Shown one piece after another: positions 1 to 6,009 of a DNA stretch of 6,009 nucleotides. Both the position numbers and the translations under genes were made by a program. Under the pieces are notes generated by a model. That model was not told where the DNA came from and did not search any database. It was given only the letters and a program-made list of their open reading frames with translations. How positions within the stretch are numbered: position 1 is the first letter of the stretch; each line of letters starts with the position of its first letter. Source of the stretch: Actinomycetota bacterium (lineage in GTDB: Bacteria > Actinomycetota > Actinomycetes > Nanopelagicales > Nanopelagicaceae); assembly GCA_947459935.1 (NCBI GenBank), contig CANHFN010000052.1, forward strand, positions 1 to 6,009. Direction: 5' to 3'.

Positions 1-502
1 ACATCAAGAAGGAGCCGGTGCCAGGTCCAAAAATTCCATCATAGAAACCGATGATGACTCCTGAAAGAGCGGCAATCTGAACTCTGCGTCGTGGTAGATG
101 ACGTAAGTTTTCAAACTTTCCAAGATCCGGCTTAAACCAGGTATAGATTGCAACAACAATCAAGAGCACTAAAACCATGGGTCGCATACTGCTGGTAGGA
201 ATCTTTGATGCCAGCATCGCTCCCCCAGCAGAACCAAGCAAAGCAGGTACTCCCATTGCAATCAAAACCTTAGGGTCGGGCTTAATCTGCTTTCTATACA
301 ACATTGCAGCAGTGCTTGTTCCAAATACTGATGACAATTTATTGGTTCCAAGCACCTCAGCAGTCTCAGATTTTGGTAACCCAATTAGCAGTGCTGGCAG
401 CTGGATTAATCCGCCACCACCTGCGATTGAATCAATAAAGCCGGCAAAGAAAGATGCCGCCAAAAGAAATAGTGCCGTTGCAATCGTTAAATCGTGAAAC
501 AC
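1..502 (-). CDS. TauE/SafE (TSUP) family membrane transporter, partial (C-terminus beyond window)
   Basis: This is the N-terminal 167 residues of a TauE/SafE-type permease; family members are usually about 250 residues and move sulfite, sulfoacetate or other small anions across the inner membrane. Two copies of the glycine-rich family motif are visible, as expected from its internal duplication: AGFIDSIAGGGGLI at residues 20-33 and IGFYDGIFGPGTGSF at 151-165. The stretch LGTNKLSSVFGTSTA (51-65) is also typical. Hydrophobic segments lie around residues 7-24, 79-98, 107-121 and 142 onward. The start is a GTG at 502-500: an in-frame stop lies three codons upstream with no other standard start codon between. 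It begins 2 nt after the proS stop with only a weak AAG in place of a Shine-Dalgarno site, so translational coupling to proS is likely. The substrate cannot be told from sequence. The reading frame is open to the window edge, so it is cut rather than broken. Confidence 0.88.
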   Translation of the reverse strand, partial: MFHDLTIATALFLLAASFFAGFIDSIAGGGGLIQLPALLIGLPKSETAEVLGTNKLSSVFGTSTAAMLYRKQIKPDPKVLIAMGVPALLGSAGGAMLASKIPTSSMRPMVLVLLIVVAIYTWFKPDLGKFENLRHLPRRRVQIAALSGVIIGFYDGIFGPGTGSFLM

Positions 503-504
503 GA

Positions 505-2229
505 TTACTTAAGAAGTTCTGCGATCGAAGAAACCGCATTAACAAGAGCAATCTCTTGCTTTTCACCGCTCTTGCGAACTCGAACCTCAACATTTCCTTC
601 GGCTAGAGCCTTGCCAACAACCACAATTATTGGATTGCCAATCAACTCAGCATCCTTAAACTTCACACCTGGGCTTGCATCGCGTCGATCATCTAGCATG
701 ACCGAAATTCCTTGAGCCTCAAGATCAGTTCCTAGTTTGAGAGCCGTTTCAAACAAAAGATCATCTTTACCGGCGGCAACAATATGCACCTTGGCTGGGG
801 CTAACTCTGCTGGCCAATTAAGCCCAATTTCATCATGGGTTTGCTCAGCAATTGCTGCAACAGCACGAGTTACACCGATTCCATATGAACCCATAGTCAC
901 AACTTGTGACTTACCGTTGTGATCAAGAACTGTCAGGCCCAGTGCCTCTGCGTATTTGCGACCAAGTTGGAAGATGTGCCCAATTTCGATCGCTCTATCA
1001 ATCACAATCGGTGTTGCACACTCTGGGCAAGCATCTCCTGCACGAACTTCTGCTGCCTCAACATAAGCATCCGGCGTGAAGTCACGGCCATTAACAACAT
1101 TTCTAGCATGACGATCCTTTTTATTTGCACCAGTTACCCAAGAAGTTCCAGGTGCTACACGAGGATCTGCATAAACAGTGATTCCAGATTTCTTAGCATC
1201 CTGTGGTCCGATGTAACCCTTAACTAGATCAGGGAACTTTGCAAAGTCTGCATCTTCAAAAACTCGAAGTTCATGAATACCGCCAAGATTTTCTTGAAAA
1301 CGCTTGAGATCTACTTCGCGATCTCCAGGAACTAGCACTGACACCGCTTTGTTATCCGCCATCAACATGACATTTTTCAATGTGTGCGCCCCTGTAAAGC
1401 CACCACCAAACTTTGCATTGAGCAACTCAACTAAGGAATCGATAGTTGGGGTGTTGGGTGAATCAAAATCTTCTAGCGCTGGAGTATCGGAATAATCCTG
1501 TGCCTCAACCTTTGTAACCATGGCTTCAACATTTGCAGCAAATCCACAACTTGGGCACAAAACATATGTGTCTTCACCTGTTGGGCAAGGAGCTAAAAAC
1601 TCCTCTGATTTAGATCCACCCATAGCACCTGATACTGCTTTAACAATGTTGTACTTCATCCCTAAACGATCAAAGGTTTTAACATAAGCCTCACGATGGT
1701 TTTGGTATGAAACCTCAAGGCCTGCATCATCAATATCAAATGAGTAAGAATCCTTCATTACAAATTCGCGGCCACGAATGATTCCGCTGCGTGGGCGGGC
1801 TTCATCACGGAACTTTGTTTGAATCTGATAAATACTGAGCGGCAAATCTTTATAGGATGAATACTCGCCCTTGACCATCAAAGTAAACATCTCTTCGTGG
1901 GTTGGGCCTAATAGGTAATCCCCACCTTTGCGATCCTTTAAACGAAAAAGTGATGGGCCGTATTCTTCCCAGCGATTAGTTGTTTCATATGCTTCACGTG
2001 GAAGGAGTGCAGGAAAATTAACCTCTTGAAAACCAGCCTTGTCCATTTCCTCGCGAATTACGCGCTCAACATTTCTGAGCGTGATGACACCAAGTGGCAA
2101 CCACGAGTAAATACCTGCTGCAATTCGGCGGACATATCCAGCACGAACTAGCAGCTTATGGCTTGCAACCTCAGCATCTGCTGGGTCATCGCGAAGAGTA
2201 CGCAAAAATAGCGTAGACATTTTCAACAT
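505..2229 (-). CDS. proS: Prolyl-tRNA synthetase, bacterial type with editing insertion
   Basis: Class II aminoacyl-tRNA synthetase that charges tRNA-Pro with proline in the cytoplasm. At 574 residues it matches the E. coli-type enzyme (572). Visible parts in order: N-terminal catalytic region with YSWLPLG (41-47), GPTHEE (108-113, the TxE proline-binding motif), motif 2 TKFRDEARPRSGIIRGREF (138-156), and FQLGRKYAEA (420-429); an insertion of roughly 225-400 that fits the INS domain which clears misacylated Ala-tRNA-Pro; motif 3 MGSYGIGVTR (446-455); and a C-terminal anticodon-binding domain from about 478 to 565, with the stretch DDRRDASPGVKFKDAELIG at 513-531. Two CxxC pairs (C225/C228 and C401/C404) bracket the insertion and could bind zinc. 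The ATG at 2229 is preferred over the in-frame ATG three codons later because AAGG sits 7 nt upstream. It follows ispG by 9 nt and precedes the TauE-like gene by 2 nt. Confidence 0.98.
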   Translation of the reverse strand: MLKMSTLFLRTLRDDPADAEVASHKLLVRAGYVRRIAAGIYSWLPLGVITLRNVERVIREEMDKAGFQEVNFPALLPREAYETTNRWEEYGPSLFRLKDRKGGDYLLGPTHEEMFTLMVKGEYSSYKDLPLSIYQIQTKFRDEARPRSGIIRGREFVMKDSYSFDIDDAGLEVSYQNHREAYVKTFDRLGMKYNIVKAVSGAMGGSKSEEFLAPCPTGEDTYVLCPSCGFAANVEAMVTKVEAQDYSDTPALEDFDSPNTPTIDSLVELLNAKFGGGFTGAHTLKNVMLMADNKAVSVLVPGDREVDLKRFQENLGGIHELRVFEDADFAKFPDLVKGYIGPQDAKKSGITVYADPRVAPGTSWVTGANKKDRHARNVVNGRDFTPDAYVEAAEVRAGDACPECATPIVIDRAIEIGHIFQLGRKYAEALGLTVLDHNGKSQVVTMGSYGIGVTRAVAAIAEQTHDEIGLNWPAELAPAKVHIVAAGKDDLLFETALKLGTDLEAQGISVMLDDRRDASPGVKFKDAELIGNPIIVVVGKALAEGNVEVRVRKSGEKQEIALVNAVSSIAELLK

Positions 2230-2236
2230 GGGTGAA

Positions 2237-2241
2237 CCTTA
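2237..2241 (-). promoter_or_regulatory. Ribosome binding site of proS, overlapping the ispG stop
   Basis: On the minus strand this reads TAAGG. The AAGG core is 7 nt before the proS ATG at 2229, and the TAA is the tail of ispG (stop codon 2241-2239). Ribosomes finishing ispG therefore stop on top of the proS initiation site, which suggests coupled translation. The site also decides the proS start, since the later ATG at 2220 has no comparable sequence before it. Confidence 0.7.
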
Positions 2242-3390
2242 TCGAACATCAACTGAAGGTTGCCCTGAAGCAACTCCCGCGGCTTCCATTTCTTCTGCTA
2301 ATCGCATCGCTTCTTCGATAAGAGTTTCAACAATTTGCGCTTCTGGCACAGTTTTAATCACCTGTCCCTTAACAAATATCTGACCCTTGCCATTACCTGA
2401 AGCAACACCAAGATCTGCCTCACGCGCTTCTCCTGGTCCATTAACAACACAGCCCATAACAGCCACACGCAATGGAACTGTCATTCCTTGCAAACCAGCC
2501 TGCACCTTTTCAGCCAAGGTATACACATCAACTTGCGCACGCCCACATGAAGGACAGGAAACAATTTCTAGTTTACGTTGACGCAAGTTCAGAGATTCAA
2601 GAATTGAGATGCCAACTTTTACCTCTTCAACAGGAGGTGCTGACAATGAAACACGGATTGTGTCGCCAATACCTTCAGCTAACAAAATTCCAAATGCAGT
2701 TGCCGACTTAATTGTTCCTTGGAAAATTGGGCCAGCCTCAGTAACACCTAGGTGTAATGGATAGTCACACTTTGCTGCAAGAATTCGATAAGCATTGACC
2801 ATTGTTACTGGATCATGATGCTTGACAGAAATCTTAATATCTGAAAAACCATGTTCTTCAAATAGGGATGCTTCCCATAGTGCAGATTCAGCCAATGCCT
2901 CTGGTGTTGCTTTTCCATACTTAGCAAGCAAGCGCGGATCTAGCGAACCAGCATTAACTCCGATTCGAATTGGAATTCCAGCATCACCAGCAGCTTTTGC
3001 TACCTCTTTCACTTTGTCATCAAACTGCTTGATGTTTCCAGGGTTGACTCGCACAGCAGCGCATCCAGCATCAATTGCAGCAAAAATATACTTAGGTTGA
3101 AAATGAATATCTGCAATAACTGGAATCTGTGACTTTTTCGCAATTTGCGCCAGTGCATCTGCATCATCTTGACTTGGAACTGCAACACGAACAATCTGGC
3201 AGCCTGATGCGGTTAACTCTGCAATTTGCTGCAATGTCGCATTCACATCTGCGGTTAGTGTTGTGCACATCGATTGAACGGAAACCGGTGAATCACTGCC
3301 CACGCCAACTGAGCCAACCTTGAGCTGACGCGTTTTGCGTCGAGGGTGCAACGTTGGAGGTGGTGCACTTGGAATTCCGAGATCAACCAT
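2239..3390 (-). CDS. ispG: 4-hydroxy-3-methylbut-2-en-1-yl diphosphate synthase (IspG/GcpE)
   Basis: Cytoplasmic [4Fe-4S] enzyme of the MEP isoprenoid pathway; it reduces 2-C-methyl-D-erythritol 2,4-cyclodiphosphate to HMBPP. Numbered from the ATG at 3390 the protein has 383 residues. Conserved stretches of the N-terminal TIM-barrel part include PVSVQSM (35-41), [18 protein letters not shown] (93-110), VRVNPGNIK (113-121), [10 protein letters not shown] (141-150) and ISVKHHDP (187-194). The C-terminal cluster domain shows CPSCGR (C279, C282) and [10 protein letters not shown] (C314, E321), giving the three cysteines and one glutamate that hold the cluster. A GTG at 3405 would add five residues. 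The ATG is preferred because [18 protein letters not shown] lines up with the start of mycobacterial GcpE; neither start has a strong Shine-Dalgarno site. It lies 37 nt after rseP and 9 nt before proS. The electron donor is not shown by the sequence. Confidence 0.97.
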   Translation of the reverse strand: MVDLGIPSAPPPTLHPRRKTRQLKVGSVGVGSDSPVSVQSMCTTLTADVNATLQQIAELTASGCQIVRVAVPSQDDADALAQIAKKSQIPVIADIHFQPKYIFAAIDAGCAAVRVNPGNIKQFDDKVKEVAKAAGDAGIPIRIGVNAGSLDPRLLAKYGKATPEALAESALWEASLFEEHGFSDIKISVKHHDPVTMVNAYRILAAKCDYPLHLGVTEAGPIFQGTIKSATAFGILLAEGIGDTIRVSLSAPPVEEVKVGISILESLNLRQRKLEIVSCPSCGRAQVDVYTLAEKVQAGLQGMTVPLRVAVMGCVVNGPGEAREADLGVASGNGKGQIFVKGQVIKTVPEAQIVETLIEEAMRLAEEMEAAGVASGQPSVDVR

Positions 3391-3427
3391 GGCTTTATTC
3401 TGCACTACGCAGGGGAAAACCGCCGAA

Positions 3428-4573
3428 TTAAAGGTTAAAGGTCACTGGATTAATGACATCTGCAACCAAAAGTAGCAAAGTCAAACAGGCAAGAATCACA
3501 AAAACCACCAACGTTACTGGGGTTAGCACCGTCACATCGATAGCAGCAGGACGTGCCCGTCCGCGCAAGCGAGCATAAAATGCACGAATTTCATCAGCGA
3601 TAGCAACAGCCATATGACCGCCATCTAATGGCAAAATCGGCAAGAGATTGAAAATACCCACAAAGATATTCAGGCTTGCAACAATTAATAAGAAGGTTGC
3701 CAATCGCTCAGAACCAGTTAACGCAGAGCTTCCAACTGCTTCTCCAGATACTCGCGCAACACCGACTACCCCAACAAGTCCGTTCGCATCACGTTCTTCA
3801 CCACGGACTGTTTGGCCCCACAATGCAGGAATCTTTGACGGTAAACTAATTAATGATTTAACGCTCTCGGTAATAAAACTTTTGGTCAGGGTAAAGGCCT
3901 TTGTAGTCGATTCAATTACACCAGTACGTTGCACTCCCACTGTATTTACTATTCCGAGCAAGTATCGCTTTGTTCCTTCAACATCGGTCAAGCGTGCTGT
4001 GGCAGTTACTGTTATCTCTTGACCGTCTCGGATCAAGCCAAGGGTTAGCTCTTTGCCTTCAGAATTACGAATCTTTTCAACATCTTCAATCCATACTGAA
4101 ACCTTAACGCCATTGATTGAAACAACTTCATCGCCTACTTGAATGCCGGCTGCCTGTGCCGCAGAGTTGGGAACAACTTCACCAATTACAGGTAAAACTT
4201 GTGTTGTACCAACGCCAGCGAATAACACAAACAACAAAAGATAGCCAAGAACAAAGTGCAGAAAAGATCCCGCTCCAAGAACAATGAGTTTCTTCCCAGA
4301 AGATGCCTTATAAAAAGCACGATCCTCTTCACCCACGGGCATTTCATCACCAGGTGCCATACCTTCGATTTTGCAATAACCACCAGCAGGAATCGCCTTA
4401 ATTCCAAATTCGGTCTCACCTTTAGTAAAGGACCAAAGTCGCTTGCCAAAACCTAAGAAAAACTCAGAGACGCGCATGCCATATCGACGCGCAGTTATGT
4501 AATGCCCAAACTCGTGGACCATAACTGAAAAGAGCATTGCGACGATAAATGCGACGATACCTAGAATTTCCAT
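3428..4573 (-). CDS. rseP: RIP metalloprotease RseP/Rip1, site-2 protease family M50
   Basis: Zinc intramembrane protease of 381 residues. In relatives such as E. coli RseP and M. tuberculosis Rip1 it cleaves anti-sigma factors and other membrane proteins. The first membrane segment carries the zinc motif HEFGH (H20, E21, H24). A second hydrophobic segment covers about 95-119. A single PDZ domain follows at about 125-196 ([20 protein letters not shown], then INGVKV). The third segment (about 292-316) ends in [15 protein letters not shown], where D317 should be the third zinc ligand. A last hydrophobic segment lies at about 347-371. One departure is GAGSFLH at 100-106, where many relatives have AGPxxN. 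The ATG at 4573 has a weak AGG 6 nt upstream and follows a 69-nt gap. The gene order rseP-ispG matches mycobacteria and Streptomyces, where dxr normally stands just upstream; here a ureohydrolase does. Its substrates cannot be predicted from this window. Confidence 0.96.
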   Translation of the reverse strand: MEILGIVAFIVAMLFSVMVHEFGHYITARRYGMRVSEFFLGFGKRLWSFTKGETEFGIKAIPAGGYCKIEGMAPGDEMPVGEEDRAFYKASSGKKLIVLGAGSFLHFVLGYLLLFVLFAGVGTTQVLPVIGEVVPNSAAQAAGIQVGDEVVSINGVKVSVWIEDVEKIRNSEGKELTLGLIRDGQEITVTATARLTDVEGTKRYLLGIVNTVGVQRTGVIESTTKAFTLTKSFITESVKSLISLPSKIPALWGQTVRGEERDANGLVGVVGVARVSGEAVGSSALTGSERLATFLLIVASLNIFVGIFNLLPILPLDGGHMAVAIADEIRAFYARLRGRARPAAIDVTVLTPVTLVVFVILACLTLLLLVADVINPVTFNL

Positions 4574-4642
4574 TAATTACCTAACCCTGAGAAGTTGCAC
4601 CAAAGTATGCACAATACCGCTGACATCTTGAGAAATAGGTGG
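4574..4642. other. 69-nt gap between the ureohydrolase and rseP; possible promoter region, no clear terminator
   Basis: This is the longest gap in the window. On the minus strand it contains TATTGT and TACTTT as possible -10 elements, but no recognisable -35 hexamer sits 16-18 nt upstream of either. A GTGCA direct repeat flanks TACTTTG. No GC-rich hairpin followed by a T-run is seen, so transcription from the polyamine block into rseP is possible. A promoter for the housekeeping block here is plausible but unproven. Confidence 0.3.
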
Positions 4643-5641
4643 TTATCGATCGAGAAGGTTCTGAGTAGGCGAATAAATGCCACCAGAACGACGTTTTGCT
4701 ATTGCACTAAGCGCTTCAAGAACGACGCGATTAGCCAGAATTGCGGTGATATCTGCCGTATCAAAGGGCGGAGCAACTTCAACAACATCAATCCCAACTA
4801 TCGGAAGCTCTAAACAAATACGTCGGACCGCTTCAAGTAATTCACGGCTTGTCATCCCACCAGGTTCTGGCGTTCCAGTACCTGGCGCCATACCTGGATC
4901 AACAACATCAATATCTACCGAGAGAAAAACACCATCGCATCCATTAATCAATGTTGCAAAGGATTCATCTAGAACTGCTGTTAATCCGCGGTGGTGAATT
5001 TCAGTCATTTCATAAGAACGCATGCCTTGATCGCGCATCCAATTAAGGGTTGCATCCTCTGGCCAATATCCGCGCAATCCCAGTTGCAAGAAACGATCCC
5101 CACGAACATAACCATTAGCGATCAAGTTGCGCATAGGTGTTCCGTGGCCAACTAATGCTCCGAATTGATCTTCTCCCGTATCAGCGTGTGCATCAAAGTG
5201 AATCATTGAAACTTTTCCATGACCTAGATGATTTGCAATTCCTGCCACATCTGCCGATGCAATGGAGTGATCTCCCCCAAGAACAACAGGAATAATCCCT
5301 GCCCGGGAAATCTTTTCAGTAGCTTCACGAAGCACGGAAAGTGATGCAACCAAATCTCCACCTGGCATCAATAAGTCACCCGCATCCAAAACTTTCAAAT
5401 CTTTTAATCCATCTGTGCGCAAGGCAAGATGCGGCCTGGAACCATCGTGTGGAAGATAATCTCCCCCACGAATTGCTTGTGGTCCAAACTTTGCACCAGA
5501 TCTATGAGAAGTTCCGCTATCTATCGGTGCTCCAACAATGATTACATCAGCGCCTTGATAACTAGATGGATCCTCTAAATCACATGCTGGGATCCCTAGA
5601 AAGGTAAAACTTGGGCCATACATATTCCCGTGATTGGTCAC
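4643..5641 (-). CDS. Agmatinase-family ureohydrolase (agmatinase or related guanidino-compound hydrolase)
   Basis: A 332-residue member of the arginase/agmatinase superfamily, cytoplasmic binuclear metal enzymes that hydrolyse a guanidino group to urea and an amine. All expected metal ligands are present: H125 in GGDHS, D150/H152/D154 in FDAHAD, D243 and D245 in SVDIDVVDPG, and E288 in VVEVAPP. PGTGTPEPGG (253-262) and GHGTPMR (165-171) are also characteristic. If agmatine is the substrate the product is putrescine. The substrate pocket resembles actinobacterial guanidinobutyrase-type proteins as well (HGTPMR, LRGYWP at 189-194), so 4-guanidinobutyrate, another guanidino acid or free guanidine are alternatives. 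I therefore give no symbol. The GTG start at 5641 shares GTGA with the permease stop and has AAAGG 7 nt upstream; the ATG six codons later is less likely. Coupling to a polyamine-type permease suggests its substrate, or a precursor of it, is imported. Confidence 0.92.
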   Translation of the reverse strand: MTNHGNMYGPSFTFLGIPACDLEDPSSYQGADVIIVGAPIDSGTSHRSGAKFGPQAIRGGDYLPHDGSRPHLALRTDGLKDLKVLDAGDLLMPGGDLVASLSVLREATEKISRAGIIPVVLGGDHSIASADVAGIANHLGHGKVSMIHFDAHADTGEDQFGALVGHGTPMRNLIANGYVRGDRFLQLGLRGYWPEDATLNWMRDQGMRSYEMTEIHHRGLTAVLDESFATLINGCDGVFLSVDIDVVDPGMAPGTGTPEPGGMTSRELLEAVRRICLELPIVGIDVVEVAPPFDTADITAILANRVVLEALSAIAKRRSGGIYSPTQNLLDR

Positions 5642-6009
5642 TTAGATACCTTTACTCTGCGGCCAACGAATTGTCCTGCAATAACGATTACAAGTGCCAA
5701 GATGAACATAGCCGAACCAATCACATTTGCTTGTGCAGGAATTCCACGGGCTGCAGATGTGTACACAAACTCCGGGAAAGTTTTCAAGGTTCCTGAATTA
5801 AAGTTTGTAATGATGAAATCATCAAATGACAAGCTAAATGCAAGAAGCGCAGCACCTGCGATACCAGGTGCCACTAACGGCAAAGTCACCCGTCGGAATG
5901 TTGCAAACTCATTGGCATAGAGATCCATCGCCGCTTGCTCTAAACGTGGATCTAGGGAAGCAATACGTGCCTTCACGGTGACCACAACAAATGAAATACA
6001 AAACATCAC
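5638..6009 (-). CDS. potC: Spermidine/putrescine-type ABC transporter permease (PotC-like), partial (N-terminus beyond window)
   Basis: C-terminal 123 residues of an inner-membrane permease of a binding-protein-dependent importer; whole PotC proteins are about 260-280 residues, so a little over half is missing. The frame is open through the edge at 6009, and the GTG there is most likely an internal valine. The EAA-type loop that contacts the ATPase subunit spans about residues 24-48 (EQAAMDLYANEF, then RRVTLPLVAPG), with tyrosine where the usual glycine stands. LLAFSLSFDDFIITNFNSG (55-73) is a hallmark of the PotC/polyamine branch. Hydrophobic segments lie at about 47-67 and 95-113, and the protein ends in a basic tail (GRRVKVSK). 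It is the last transporter gene before the ureohydrolase and overlaps it by 4 nt. Other subunits (ATPase, binding protein, second permease) would be expected further upstream outside the window. Exact substrate within the polyamine group is uncertain. Confidence 0.9.
   Translation of the reverse strand: MMFCISFVVVTVKARIASLDPRLEQAAMDLYANEFATFRRVTLPLVAPGIAGAALLAFSLSFDDFIITNFNSGTLKTFPEFVYTSAARGIPAQANVIGSAMFILALVIVIAGQFVGRRVKVSK
5649..5653 (-). promoter_or_regulatory. Ribosome binding site of the ureohydrolase gene, inside the permease gene
   Basis: On the minus strand this reads AAAGG, 7 nt before the GTG at 5641. It lies within the last codons of the permease gene. Together with the 4-nt GTGA overlap it supports the GTG as the true start and points to coupled translation. 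Confidence 0.65.

Noticed and set aside
177..497. Plus-strand open frame of 106 codons
   Set aside because: It is antisense to the TauE-like gene, shows no family features, and the minus strand here reads as a clear TSUP protein.
3406..3427. Promoter or regulatory element between rseP and ispG
   Set aside because: The gap is too short and has no -10/-35 pair or hairpin; read-through from rseP is the simpler explanation.
3648..4022. Plus-strand open frame of 124 codons opposite rseP
   Set aside because: It is a shadow of a well-supported protease gene, with low-complexity composition and no ribosome binding site or domain signature.
4186..4449. Minus-strand 87-codon frame within rseP
   Set aside because: It lies wholly inside rseP in another frame; the hydrophobic look comes from reading the membrane segments out of frame.
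4574..4642. Rho-independent terminator between the ureohydrolase and rseP
   Set aside because: Only weak pairing around TGCA is possible and no T-run follows on the minus strand.
4677..4997. Plus-strand 106-codon frame opposite the ureohydrolase
   Set aside because: The opposite strand carries the conserved metal-binding motifs over the same bases, so this frame is a shadow.
1..6009. tRNA, rRNA, CRISPR array, insertion sequence or phage remnants
   Set aside because: No cloverleaf, repeat-spacer pattern, terminal inverted repeats or transposase-like protein was seen; coding sequence fills nearly all of the window.

Overview
The window looks like ordinary core sequence from an actinobacterium with unusually low GC (mid-40s percent, by spot counts on a few lines). 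The proteins read as actinobacterial: IspG follows the mycobacterial GcpE sequence almost motif by motif from its first residues, and the order rseP-ispG-proS recalls the dxr-rseP-ispG neighbourhood of Mycobacterium and Streptomyces. Low GC, a polyamine-type transporter and gaps of 2 to 69 nt would fit a streamlined freshwater lineage such as the Nanopelagicales (acI, Planktophila-like). That placement is inference and was not tested.

Every gene lies on the minus strand, so transcription runs from high to low coordinates. In that order they are: the C-terminal half of a PotC-like polyamine ABC permease (5638-6009, cut by the window edge); an agmatinase-family ureohydrolase that overlaps it by 4 nt (4643-5641); a 69-nt gap; a site-2 intramembrane protease RseP/Rip1 (3428-4573); the MEP-pathway iron-sulfur enzyme IspG (2239-3390); prolyl-tRNA synthetase ProS (505-2229); and the N-terminal two thirds of a TauE/SafE-type membrane transporter (1-502, cut by the window edge).

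There seem to be two functional blocks. The upstream block is transport plus hydrolysis of a polyamine or guanidino compound: the permease imports and the ureohydrolase would release urea from the substrate. The downstream block is a housekeeping cluster of membrane proteolysis, isoprenoid precursor synthesis and tRNA charging, with an anion exporter attached. The 69-nt gap is the only place in the window where a promoter or transcript end between blocks would fit easily, and no convincing terminator is visible there, so a single long transcript is possible.

I found no RNA genes, CRISPR array, insertion sequence, repeat family or pseudogene, and no stretch over 300 nt without a gene. I see no evidence of an undescribed system. 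The points most worth checking are the true substrate of the ureohydrolase, the absence of dxr beside rseP, and paired CxxC motifs flanking the editing domain of ProS.
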